A stretch of 64,000 nt of DNA from Bacillota bacterium (GTDB taxonomy: Bacteria; Bacillota; SHA-98; UBA4971). The stretch covers positions 1-64,000 of the forward strand of contig JASEJE010000006.1 in NCBI GenBank assembly GCA_030024085.1, given 5' to 3'. Made by a program: the position numbers and the translations under genes. Shown one piece after another: positions 9,257 through 17,656 of the stretch; the stretch's first letter is position 1; each line of letters opens with the position of its first letter. The notes under the pieces were generated by a model. That model ran no database searches. It saw only the letters and a program-made list of their open reading frames with translations, and had not been told where the DNA came from.

Positions 9257-10167
9257 TCGCGAATCCTCCTTCCCGTGAGCTTGAGGAAGACGTCCTCCAG
9301 GGTCGCCCGCCTGACGACCACGTCATCGATGTGGATGTCGTCGCCCGTCGCAAGCTGCATCAGGGCTGTCATGGTGGCGGGCACGTCGCGCGTGTAAAGC
9401 GTCGCCGCGTTTTCGCTCAACCTGGCCCGCGTCACGCCCGGCAGCTTCTCGAACTTCTCCCTATCCCTCGAGACCGAGTTCGAGAACTCGATAGCCTGCT
9501 CCTCAAAGTGCTCGGAGATAAGGTCCGACGGGGACCCGAACGCTATGATCTTGCCGTGGTCCACCACCGCCACGTTGTCGCACAGCCGCTCAGCCTCATC
9601 CATGTAGTGCGTGGTGAGGAAGACCGTTTTGCCGCGGCTCCGGATTCCCCGGATGACGTCCCAGAGGCCGCGCCTGGCCTGAGGGTCGAGGCCGGTCGTG
9701 GGTTCGTCCAGGAACACGAGGTCGGCGTCGTTTATCATTGCCAGGGCCACGCCGAGCCTCTGCGCCTGACCACCCGAAAGCGCCCGCACAACGGTCCTCG
9801 CCTTGGCGGTGAGGCCTACTTGCTCGATGACCTCGTCGACGGGCAGGGCCCGGTCGTAGAAACTCGCGAACAGCGTAACGATCTCCTTCACGGTGAGCCG
9901 CGGGTAGAGGCCGCGTGCCTGCAGCTGCACGCCTATGCGCGACCGAACCTCCCTGCCCTCCCTCGCAGGGTCCATCCCAAGCACTGACACCTCACCGGCA
10001 TCGCGGGTGCGCAGGCCAACCAGGATCTCCACGGTGGTGGTCTTCCCCGCCCCGTTCGGTCCCAGCATGCCGAAGACCTGGCCAGCCTTCACGCGAAGGT
10101 CCAGGCCGTCCACGGCCACGGTCTTGCCGTAGGTCTTGCGCAAGCCGGACACAGTGACCGCATCCAT
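9253..10167 (-). CDS. ABC exporter ATP-binding protein (DrrA-like)
   Basis: ATPase of 304 residues with Walker A GPNGAGKTT, signature LSGGQAQRLGVALAMI, Walker B DLVFLDEPTTGLD and switch His in TTHYMDEAE, followed by a C-terminal DrrA-type domain. I choose the ATG of MDAVTVSGL at 10167, with AAGGGG nine bases upstream, rather than a long frame that extends over a low-complexity leader. Coupled to the permease by a 4-bp overlap, it should energise efflux of an unknown substrate. Confidence 0.9.
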   Translation of the reverse strand: MDAVTVSGLRKTYGKTVAVDGLDLRVKAGQVFGMLGPNGAGKTTTVEILVGLRTRDAGEVSVLGMDPAREGREVRSRIGVQLQARGLYPRLTVKEIVTLFASFYDRALPVDEVIEQVGLTAKARTVVRALSGGQAQRLGVALAMINDADLVFLDEPTTGLDPQARRGLWDVIRGIRSRGKTVFLTTHYMDEAERLCDNVAVVDHGKIIAFGSPSDLISEHFEEQAIEFSNSVSRDREKFEKLPGVTRARLSENAATLYTRDVPATMTALMQLATGDDIHIDDVVVRRATLEDVFLKLTGRRIRE

Positions 10168-10405
10168 CCTTCTCATCCCCTTCCCCCGATGCGTATACAG
10201 GCGCACACGTCCGACACGTCCATTATGTGGTGTCATGTGGCGCTGCGCGACGCAGGTTCCGCTGGGCACCGGCAGCGCCGTCCGGCGGGGCTTCAGCCTG
10301 CCTGAGTACACCCGTCCGAGTACACCCTGCGCCCATCACACATTGATTCTACCCGGGTACTACAAGAAGAGTGTAAACATCTCCTGAACATTCGATGAAC
10401 GGGTC

Positions 10406-10987
10406 CTAAACCCCATCGTCACCGCATTGCGCAGGCTGCTCCCCGCCTCGCCGGAACTCGTCCCCGGTCATCCCCATGATGATTTCGTCCCAGTAACGGC
10501 CGTCGTAGAAACGCTGCTCGCGAATTCGACCTTCCTCCCTGAAACCGCACTTGAGGTAGCAGCGCCGCCCGCGCTCGTTGTACTCGAAGACACGAAGGTT
10601 CACCTTGTGCATGTTGAGGAAGTTGAAGGCGAAGCCCAGGGCCAGCTGAATGGCTTCCCTGCCTATGCCCTTCCCTAGGAGGTCTTCCCGGCCGATGACG
10701 ATGCCGAGCTCACAGTGTCGGTTCCTGTAGTCGATGTTGTGAAGCCCGACAGCTCCTATGTACTCGAGCTTCGGGTCGTCTTTCAAGGCGATGACGAAGA
10801 TCCCTTCATCCGGCGCGCCGCGCCGGTGAAGCTGCCTGTCGGGGAATTCCGCTGTCTGCTCTGCCGATTGCGGAAAGAGAGGAAAGGACAAGTACCGGGT
10901 TATGTTCTCGTTGTTCACCCAGCGCTGGATGGGCTCCTGGTCATCGCGCCTGAACTCGCGGAGCACGATCCTGTCGCCACATAGCAT
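10406..10987 (-). CDS. GNAT-family N-acetyltransferase (RimJ/RimL type)
   Basis: Acetyltransferase of 193 residues. The acetyl-CoA loop appears as GREDLLGKGIGREAIQLALG (Q/RxxGxG/A type), and the C-terminal YNERGRRCYLKCGFREEG matches the RimJ/RimL fold's strand-helix end. ATG at 10987 with AAAGGAG 10 bases upstream. RimJ/RimL relatives acetylate protein N-termini, aminoglycosides or small amines; no neighbour indicates the substrate. Confidence 0.88.
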   Translation of the reverse strand: MLCGDRIVLREFRRDDQEPIQRWVNNENITRYLSFPLFPQSAEQTAEFPDRQLHRRGAPDEGIFVIALKDDPKLEYIGAVGLHNIDYRNRHCELGIVIGREDLLGKGIGREAIQLALGFAFNFLNMHKVNLRVFEYNERGRRCYLKCGFREEGRIREQRFYDGRYWDEIIMGMTGDEFRRGGEQPAQCGDDGV

Positions 10988-11218
10988 CGGCCTTCGCTCC
11001 TTTCAGCGTATTGACCATAATGGTATCACAGGCAATTCCGCCCGGCAAGCGGCATTCGCGGCGAGATTCGCGGCCGTGATTTGTGGCCGGAAGTGCGACC
11101 GCGTCTGCACACAGGTCCTGGTCCCCATCCTGTCGTGGCTCTTCCGGAAAGACACCGGTGCCGCAGTCCTCCTCCCGGTGGACGCCAGAGACTATCCACG
11201 TGGATGCGGCGCCGAGGG

Positions 11219-11470
11219 GTATCCGAGCTGAGCGTCGAGAACGTCCGCGGCAATACGACCATCATCGGGTCATCGTCCGAGAAAGTGAAGGTGGGGTATT
11301 CGGTGACTGTATCCGCCGACTCCGAAGAAGCTGCCGAGGAGTATACGAAGAGCGTTATGGTGAGGCTGCAGAAGAACGGAGAGGCTCTCGCGGTCGCAGC
11401 GGACCTGCCGGTCTCCTCGTCGGCCGGCCTCAGGGGAATGCAGGTGGACTATACCATTCGATCGCAGCAA
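11219..11470 (+). pseudogene. DUF4097-like adhesin-domain remnant
   Basis: An 84-codon stretch starting SELSVENVRGNTTIIGSSS reads like the repeated strands of DUF4097 (putative adhesin) proteins. It has no plausible start codon or Shine-Dalgarno. The upstream frame is not protein-like, and it ends near VDYTIRSQQ before running into unrelated sequence. I read it as an internal fragment of a lost gene. The family assignment is from pattern memory only. Confidence 0.45.
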
Positions 11471-11576
11471 GGTAGGCCCCCTGCGCCGCCCTTGCCCTGC
11501 GGGCGGCACCATCAAAGCATCGAAACGCGCCGCCCCGTTGCAGGGCAAGAAGCCTCGAAGCAGGCGCTGGATGAGA

Positions 11577-11609
11577 GCCGGTGCCCGCGCCATAGTTGCG
11601 GGCACCGGC
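11577..11609. terminator. Strong hairpin after the amidase gene
   Basis: Perfect 12-bp arms GCCGGTGCCCGC/GCGGGCACCGGC with a 9-base loop, 20 bp beyond the amidase stop. There is no T-run on either strand, so it may be a weak terminator or a 3' end stabiliser. Confidence 0.55.
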
Positions 11610-11628
11610 TTCCGGCATGACGATCAAC

Positions 11629-12297
11629 TCAGGGCGTCACGCCGAAGTGATCGGCGACGCCGAGGTAGATGTAGTAACCCTCGCGCCAGGTATAACCCAT
11701 GTCCTTCAGCCGTGCTTCCTGGTACGGGTTGCTGATGTACGACGCCTCCGTTAGAATCGCAGGCATCCAGGTGTTTCTGAGGACGTAGAAGTTCGCGGTG
11801 CGCGCTCCGCCGTCGGGGAGCCCGAGGCCTGCCACGAGCCTCCGGTGAACCTTGTTGCGAAGGTCGAGCGCGGTCCAGTCCGCATACGTGTACGCGTACA
11901 CCTCGGTCGCGTTGTAGCCCTGATTGTACGATGCGTTGTGGTGGACCGAGAGGAACCTGTCGGCACCCCAGTAGTTCGCCGCCGCGGTTCTCTCGCCGAG
12001 GCTCACGTCAACATCACCCGTGCGGGACATCTTCACCGTGGCGCCGCCGTACTCGACGAGGCAGTTCCGAAGGGCCGTGGCCACCCGCAGGTTCACATCT
12101 GCTTCGCGAAGCCCCGACGGTCCGATGGCGCCGGGCTCAGGCCCGCCGTGGCCAGGGTCAATGAAGATCTTGACCCCCTGCAACTCCCCACGCGCAAGCG
12201 CCGCGGGCGATGCGGCTGCAACAGTGGTCGCCGCAATCGCACACAGAACCAGGACCCTCATGATGCTCTTCATGCTCTTCATGCTCGTCTTTCTCAC
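11629..12297 (-). CDS. Secreted N-acetylmuramoyl-L-alanine amidase (Amidase_3)
   Basis: Peptidoglycan amidase of the zinc-dependent AmiC/CwlD fold: zinc ligands are seen in FIDPGHGGPEPGA, READVNL (Glu), SVHHNA (His), and the catalytic Glu in ILTEASYISNP. A signal peptide (MRVLVLCAIAATTVAAAS, cleavage near ALARG) precedes the domain. I start at the GTG at 12297, 11 bases after GGAGGG; ATG codons at 12282 and 12273 are alternatives. The repeated MKSMKS start segment comes from a short DNA duplication. It cleaves the bond between muramic acid and the stem peptide; neighbouring cell-envelope genes agree with this. Confidence 0.9.
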   Translation of the reverse strand: MRKTSMKSMKSIMRVLVLCAIAATTVAAASPAALARGELQGVKIFIDPGHGGPEPGAIGPSGLREADVNLRVATALRNCLVEYGGATVKMSRTGDVDVSLGERTAAANYWGADRFLSVHHNASYNQGYNATEVYAYTYADWTALDLRNKVHRRLVAGLGLPDGGARTANFYVLRNTWMPAILTEASYISNPYQEARLKDMGYTWREGYYIYLGVADHFGVTP

Positions 12298-12371
12298 TCG
12301 TCTTTCGTCCCTCCTTGCCCTCGCGCTCCTTCCGTTGATTGGGCTTCGTCGCCCCGGCGCTGCAAGCACAC

Positions 12372-13853
12372 TCAGAAGTTGACTGCCAGGCCCGCCGTGA
12401 GCCTCCCGTAACTTCTGCCGCCCTCCATCCACCAGTGCTCATACCCCACACGAGCGCTGGTGTTGGGGCCGAGATCCCTCGTCACCTGCACAGACGCCGT
12501 GAGCGTGGGCGTGATCTCGGCCTGGGCCAGGGTCTGGTTCTGCCCCTCGACGCCTGGTGCACCGTGCGCCGCTGTATCGTCCAGAAATCGCAGCCAGGTT
12601 GCGTGGAGGCTCAGTTCGGTGTCGGCCGAAAGCCGCCTGTCGTAGTTCGCGGCCACGCCCTCGGTGTTCTGGTCGAAGGGGATCCCCTGCCCGCCGGAAC
12701 GCGACGCGACACTCGAGTAGTAAGGCGCGAAGCCCCGGGCGATCCTGCCGTACGAGACTCCCAGCCTGTGGACGGGCGTGTTGATGGGCTCAACCCTGGC
12801 CAGGATGGCCGGCACCCACCCGTCCGTGCGAAACTCAGAGTACAGTGTGGAGCTCGACCTGAAGAACGCAACCTCAGCGGCGACGTTGCGTCCGAACACA
12901 CTGCCGGCAAGGTCCAGGGAGTAGCCGGACTCATCTCCAAGGCCGCTCGCGAGGTAGTTCCAGCCTGCGGCTACGTCCCTCCACGACTTCTCGACCCTTA
13001 GCGCGAAAAGGTCGTCGGCCCGCGTCACAAAGGAGCTGCTGTAGTAATACCCTGAACTCAGGCGCGACCACACACCTGTCACACACCACATTCCGAGGCC
13101 TGCGTCTGCATATACCCCCTCAGGCGCCTCAAGGTCGGTGCAGCCGAGAAGGCCGATGGGGCCGAGGGAGAACCTGCGCTTTCCGGCGGATACGTGAAAA
13201 CGCTTTCCCGAGTATCGGGCCCAGGCCTCGTCCACGAAGAGCGGGCGCGCCACGGCCGGCATCCAGGGGCTTGCATCGCTCGGGCTGCCGACCCCCCAGA
13301 ACCCCTGTGTCGAAAGGCGCGTGAATGCCTGGACGGCGTCGCCGAACCTCGCGTCCACCACGAGATCGAGGTTTTGCCTGATGCCCGGGAGGATGATCCC
13401 CGACGGCTTTGGGGGCAGGAAGCTGTCTCCGCCGGCTCCGCTCTCGTTCGACTGCAAGGTGTCGTCGCGCCGGGCGCTGCCGGCACCGCCGGGGCCGGAG
13501 GCGCTGCTGTCGGCCGTCACATAGGCCCCGTCTGCTCCACCCGGTTCGCGCACCGGATCGGTGGCGCCGTTGCTCCCGTTGCCTCCCCCGCCGTTCGTCG
13601 CGCCGCCTGTTCCGTCGCCAGGCTCGTCCGATCCAACGGGGATGTCCCCGAGGAACACCTCCGCGGTGATCCCGAGAGTGCCGCCTATATAGAGGAGCGG
13701 GCTGCCCTCGCCGCGCACCACGACACGGCCGGGGGTCGTCTTGACTCCCTCATAGCGTGCGCCCCCGGCGCCACCTGCGTTTCCTGCAACCGCCGCCGGC
13801 GTGGCCCCAAGCAGGCATATAGCCAGAAGTGTCAGAGCCTTCTCGATGAGCAA
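12372..13853 (-). CDS. Putative outer-membrane beta-barrel protein
   Basis: Secreted protein of about 490 residues: a hydrophobic signal segment (KALTLLAICLLGATPAAVA), a Gly/Ser-rich spacer (about residues 60-120), then many alternating amphipathic strands (FHVSAGKRRFSLGP, SGYYYSSSFVTRADDLFALRV, TELSLHATWLRF) and a final strand ending RLTAGLAVNF. A terminal Phe is the classic BAM recognition signal of Gram-negative barrels. I choose the TTG at 13853, just before the signal sequence; the frame is open to an ATG at 13976, but that segment is Arg-rich and lacks a Shine-Dalgarno. The function (porin, exopolysaccharide pore) cannot be told. Confidence 0.7.
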   Translation of the reverse strand: MLIEKALTLLAICLLGATPAAVAGNAGGAGGARYEGVKTTPGRVVVRGEGSPLLYIGGTLGITAEVFLGDIPVGSDEPGDGTGGATNGGGGNGSNGATDPVREPGGADGAYVTADSSASGPGGAGSARRDDTLQSNESGAGGDSFLPPKPSGIILPGIRQNLDLVVDARFGDAVQAFTRLSTQGFWGVGSPSDASPWMPAVARPLFVDEAWARYSGKRFHVSAGKRRFSLGPIGLLGCTDLEAPEGVYADAGLGMWCVTGVWSRLSSGYYYSSSFVTRADDLFALRVEKSWRDVAAGWNYLASGLGDESGYSLDLAGSVFGRNVAAEVAFFRSSSTLYSEFRTDGWVPAILARVEPINTPVHRLGVSYGRIARGFAPYYSSVASRSGGQGIPFDQNTEGVAANYDRRLSADTELSLHATWLRFLDDTAAHGAPGVEGQNQTLAQAEITPTLTASVQVTRDLGPNTSARVGYEHWWMEGGRSYGRLTAGLAVNF

Positions 13854-14282
13854 GGTGAGTCGCGAGCAGGAGGGCGTAACCGGCGCCGCCCGCCGGACAG
13901 CTCGCCCTCTTTCACCACGGCTGGGCTCCTCCCTGCAGTCGAGCCGGGGTCTTCTTTGTCCTGGTTCCCGCCTCATAATGGCACAATCATCCTTTTCCCT
14001 CGTATGATGCGTTCGCCTTCCGATCCTGCGCCGGCGTGAGGCCGCGCAGTCCCGGAAGGCGCCTGTCTATCCGCTATTTCGCTACGTGTCTCTGAATATC
14101 CTGCTAGACGTGCACTTCTGCGGTCAGGAAATGACAGGAAGAACCCCTGGGCGCGGGCGTAAGACGCAGGGCGAAGGACTTCATAACATGGGCCCCTGCG
14201 GGGCAGAATAGACGCGAAACAGCCGTCTGGGCCACGGGACAGGCCAGTGCCGGATCTCACTCGCAAAAGGAGGGTTCATCAC

Positions 14283-14528
14283 GTGGACAACAGGATAATG
14301 TGCAGCGTGAGCAACTGCCACTACTGGAAAAACGGGAACATCTGTAGCGCGTCGCAGATCATGGTCACTTCTGACCAGCTCGCCCAGGAGAAGCCCGACA
14401 GCTTCGATGCGCCGCAGGCATCGACGGCGCCCCCCACCCCGGCAGGACGGAGTGAGGAGACTTGCTGCAAGACGTTCGTCCAGAAGGGCTCAAACCAGAC
14501 GCACGCCGATAACGTCCAGCGAATGTGA
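14283..14528 (+). CDS. DUF1540 domain protein
   Basis: Cys-rich protein of 81 residues starting at a GTG (VDNRIMCSVSNCHYW), nine bases after AAGGAGG. The pattern CSVSNCHYWKNGNICSA plus a later CCKTF matches DUF1540, a small metal-binding-looking domain common in clostridia. The middle is a Pro/Ser/Thr linker. Family function is unknown. It appears monocistronic. Confidence 0.85.
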   Translation: MDNRIMCSVSNCHYWKNGNICSASQIMVTSDQLAQEKPDSFDAPQASTAPPTPAGRSEETCCKTFVQKGSNQTHADNVQRM

Positions 14529-14819
14529 GTGAGCATCTGGAGCCACTCATAACCACAACCGCCGGGGTTCCCACGCCCCACCCGCGCCCCCGGCACGGCG
14601 GGCCAGGCGAGGCGGAGCGCTCCGGCGGTGTCTCGTGCATCTGCCAGGTGCGAGTTCAAGAGTCACTGCCATTGTTGCAGGGGTTGCCGGCGTTGCGCTC
14701 CCCTATCAACTGTCAAGAGCCCCGTCGCGCAAGCACGGCCTACCCGGAAGCTTCGGGCAAACCGGCACAGACAGAATGAACCCACACCTGGGGCATAGTC
14801 CCGTCTGGCGTAAAGGAGA

Positions 14820-15029
14820 TTACAGCTTCCTGGACCCGATGATGAAGCAGAAGTACCAGTCCTCGGCAGGGCTGGCCCCCTCATCAAGCGACTCGGCGCT
14901 GAGCTGAATGTAGAACGGGCCGTCCCACTCCGGGGCGACGTCCGCCTCGGGCACGTCGTCACCCAGGGTGTCTGCGGCGACGAGGTTCTTGTTCTCGTCA
15001 TAGACGTGCACGTCGAGATCGCGGATCTG
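14820..15029 (-). pseudogene. C-terminal fragment of a pre-peptidase-like secreted protein
   Basis: The frame reads DLDVHVYDENKNLVAADTLG and on to PEWDGPFYIQL, ending WYFCFIIGSRKL. This resembles the beta-sandwich repeats (DLDLYVYDENGNLV type) at the ends of secreted peptidases. Stop codons lie directly upstream and no start is credible, so this is the tail of a lost gene. Confidence 0.5.
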
Positions 15030-15183
15030 TTATCAGATAGGCTCTATGGAAGGTGTGGCAACTCCAAGGCTTTGAGTTTGGCGGGCACTCGGTAGCGCAA
15101 GGATAAACCAGGTTGGAAACCGCTGTCTCGGGTGACGCCGAACCTACCGGCGGTCAGACGGTCGGAGTCTCCGGTAATACTGC

Positions 15184-15360
15184 CTACGGCGGGGGAGCAA
15201 GACCATCTCTTGCGGCCTTTTGCTTGCAGAGACATGCGATTCTATCGAAGATGTATTCCAGCACGCTGAGCGGCACGTTGTGCCGCTCCACACACTTCAG
15301 CGAGGTTGAAAGGCTCTCGACGGTTACAGCCTCCCTTCGTCTATGATATACTAATGTTGG
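15184..15360 (-). pseudogene. Possible C-terminal fragment of an unknown gene
   Basis: The minus-strand frame reads VESLSTSLKCVERHN then PLSVLEYIFDRIACLCKQKA and ends in PPP-stop. It has the amphipathic helical look of real protein, but no start codon or Shine-Dalgarno fits. It lies at the left edge of the restriction-modification island and may be debris from its arrival. Confidence 0.3.
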
Positions 15361-15424
15361 TACTCTTGCCTGACGCCGCTCCTGTTGATTGATTGGACAG
15401 GCTAGTGGCCCAAGGGAGGAAGCA

Positions 15425-16444
15425 ATGGCGAAATCTGCTCGAGCGCCACGGAACAGGACAATGAGGCTTACACCTGAGGAAGAAGACTCCCTCAGTCGGC
15501 GGTTGCTTTACCTCGAGAGGCCCGCAACTGTGGCCGATGTTGAGAACCGCACCATATGCCAGGATGCCTTTCAGGCTGTAGAGTTCCTGCCAGACCAGTT
15601 CGTCGATCTTCTATTCTTAGATCCGCCGTATAACCTCAATAAGAGCTTCAACGGAAGAGCGTTTAGGGCAACTCCCGTTACGGACTACCAGAACTGGCTT
15701 GACTCCTGGCTCCCCAAGTTTAGGAGGCTGCTCAAGCCCGCTGCGTCGATATACATCTGTGGTGACTGGCGTTCCTCTGCCGCCATCCATGTAGTTGCTG
15801 CGAAGTACTTTACGGTCCGAAACCGCATCACATGGGAACGCGAGAAAGGCCGAGGCGCAACAGCTAACTGGAAGAATTGCTCTGAAGACATCTGGTTTTG
15901 CACGGTCTCAGAGGATTATACCTTCAACCTGGACGCAGTGAAAACAAGGAGAAGAGTAATTGCACCTTACACCGATGAGAACGGCGACCCTAGGGATTGG
16001 GAACGCGCCGGGGACGGTAACTATCGCCTCACGCATCCATCTAATCTATGGACCGACGTCACGGTACCGTTCTGGTCCATGCCGGAAAACACCGTGCACC
16101 CAACTCAGAAACCAGAGAAGCTGCTCGCAAAGATCATTCTCGCGAGCAGTAACCCTCAGGATTTAGTGCTGGATCCCTTTTTGGGTTCCGGGACAACTTC
16201 TGTTGTGGCGAAGAAGCTGCAACGGAAGTTTGTCGGGATAGAAATCGACAGGTTCTATTGCTGCCTGGCGGAGAAGCGACTCCAGATCGCCTGTACCGAC
16301 AACACGATTCAAGGTTACCAGGATGGTGTCTTTTGGGAGCGCAATAGCTACCTAGAACGGCACCGTCGAAACCGCCGCCTGAGGCTATCCCAGTCCTCAC
16401 TATTTGAGGATGCGGCCCGAACGGGGGTTACATATGAAGAGTAG
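15425..16444 (+). CDS. Type II DNA adenine-N6 methyltransferase (beta class)
   Basis: Methyltransferase of 339 residues with motif IV DPPYNLNKSF (near residue 65) preceding the AdoMet-binding motif DPFLGSGTTS (near residue 245), the beta-class order. The target-recognition region lies between them. The ATG at 15425 follows AAGGGAGGA by a proper gap. It overlaps the downstream endonuclease gene by 11 bp, so the two form a restriction-modification pair; this enzyme should protect the host site. Codon usage is visibly less GC-rich than the flanking housekeeping genes, suggesting transfer. The recognition sequence cannot be read, though the partner's HincII-like look suggests a GTYRAC-like site as a guess. 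Confidence 0.9.
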   Translation: MAKSARAPRNRTMRLTPEEEDSLSRRLLYLERPATVADVENRTICQDAFQAVEFLPDQFVDLLFLDPPYNLNKSFNGRAFRATPVTDYQNWLDSWLPKFRRLLKPAASIYICGDWRSSAAIHVVAAKYFTVRNRITWEREKGRGATANWKNCSEDIWFCTVSEDYTFNLDAVKTRRRVIAPYTDENGDPRDWERAGDGNYRLTHPSNLWTDVTVPFWSMPENTVHPTQKPEKLLAKIILASSNPQDLVLDPFLGSGTTSVVAKKLQRKFVGIEIDRFYCCLAEKRLQIACTDNTIQGYQDGVFWERNSYLERHRRNRRLRLSQSSLFEDAARTGVTYEE

Positions 16445-17096
16445 CCTATTCTTTACCGGAAAACACAAGGAGATCGAGCTAAGAATCCTGGAGTTCCTGA
16501 ACAGCAGACAGGATTACCTGTCAGCAAGTACTGTGGAAAGCACCCGAGCTGTCGGAGACGCCATGCAGGACATCCTAGCAGAGAACTTCGCATCCATACT
16601 GGGTGAATTGTGCGGTCGGTACTCGGCGCAGTTCGCGCGGCGGTCGATGGCAGACCTCGCTTTTGAGGACCAAGATGGTTTTTACTACGTCGTCGATGTA
16701 AAATCCCATAGGCTTGATACAAGCTTTAACATGCCTAACCTAACCTCTGTTGACCGAATTGCGCGGTTGTACGAGGATGACAGGAGTTACTTTGCCGTTC
16801 TGTTCATTGACTATCGCATTAGAGGTATAACGGCTGTTGTAGAGACGGTTCGCTTTGCACCCATTGAGTTTCTGAGCTGGAATTGCCTCACCATAGGAGC
16901 ACTAGGGTGGGGTCAGATTCAGGTGGCGAACTCAAACATGATCGAGATACGGCCCGGTTATTCGCGCAAGAAATGGATGATAGAGTTGTGTGACACTCTG
17001 CTTGAATTCTACCCAAGAGAGATCGAGAAGATAGGCCACCGTATTGCGAGATTTGAGGAACTAAGACAGCACTGGTTGCAGAAGCCAGACCTGTGA
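16434..17096 (+). CDS. Type II restriction endonuclease (PD-D/EXK, HincII/EcoRV-like guess)
   Basis: Protein of 220 residues, start ATG at 16434 with GGGGG six bases upstream, overlapping the methyltransferase end. A catalytic core is visible: ADLAFEDQDGFYYVVDVKSH gives an acidic residue followed by D-V-K, the PD-(D/E)XK signature. The following FNMPNLTSVDRIARLY and later WGQIQV resemble HincII/HpaI-type arrangements by eye. As the partner of a beta-class methyltransferase it should cut the unmethylated site. The specific family is an inference; the nuclease call rests on motif plus position. Confidence 0.75.
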   Translation: MKSSLFFTGKHKEIELRILEFLNSRQDYLSASTVESTRAVGDAMQDILAENFASILGELCGRYSAQFARRSMADLAFEDQDGFYYVVDVKSHRLDTSFNMPNLTSVDRIARLYEDDRSYFAVLFIDYRIRGITAVVETVRFAPIEFLSWNCLTIGALGWGQIQVANSNMIEIRPGYSRKKWMIELCDTLLEFYPREIEKIGHRIARFEELRQHWLQKPDL

Positions 17097-17496
17097 TTGG
17101 AAACCGGCGTCTTCCTCGACAGAAGTGGGTACGGTGGGTCACGGTTCAGTCAACGCCAGGCTAAGTATCAGCAGGCACTTGCTAAGGGTGGCGGTCGCAC
17201 CCGGCGCAGACCAGCGCCTCAGGAAGCCGTCGGGTATCACACAGCTGACTTCCCAGCTAGGAACACGGAATGGGTCGAAACCAGCCCGCCCTCGGTCGGG
17301 GCGCCGGATCAGGCGGTAGCTCATTCCCTCCACCAGATACAGTGAGAGCTATTGATGAGACGCTAAGGACGAATTCGAGGACGCGCATGAGTTGAGAAAG
17401 CGAGGGCGGTTCGGTTCGTCGACCCGTCGCTTGGTCGCGGTCCGTCGGCTAAAGAAGCCGCTGGTAGTAGCTTACGTACGGTCGTCTTCCAAACAT
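17097..17496. other. Intergenic inside the restriction-modification island
   Basis: About 400 bp between the endonuclease stop and the 3' end of tRNA-Leu. Short frames here have no protein character. No terminator with a T-run follows the tRNA; a weak stem GCGGC/GCCG is the only hairpin I see. Confidence 0.5.
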
Positions 17497-17582
17497 TGGT
17501 GCCCGGGACGAGACTTGAACTCGTACGGGGGTTACCCACACGCCCCTCAAACGTGCGCGTCTGCCATTTCCGCCACCCGGGC
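17497..17582 (-). tRNA. tRNA-Leu (GAG)
   Basis: Minus strand, 86 nt: acceptor GCCCGGG pairs with CCCGGGC, followed by A and an encoded CCA (17497-17499). The anticodon stem CACGT/GCGTG encloses TTGAGGG, giving anticodon GAG, a long variable arm (class II) is present, and the T-arm GTTCAAGTC is canonical. An insertion sequence begins 74 bp away on its 5' side. Confidence 0.95.
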
Positions 17583-17656
17583 ACAAAGCTTAAACGTATT
17601 CTGCTATCTACGTAAGTGATTATACGGCGTCACAGCCCAAATGTCAACACATCGAC

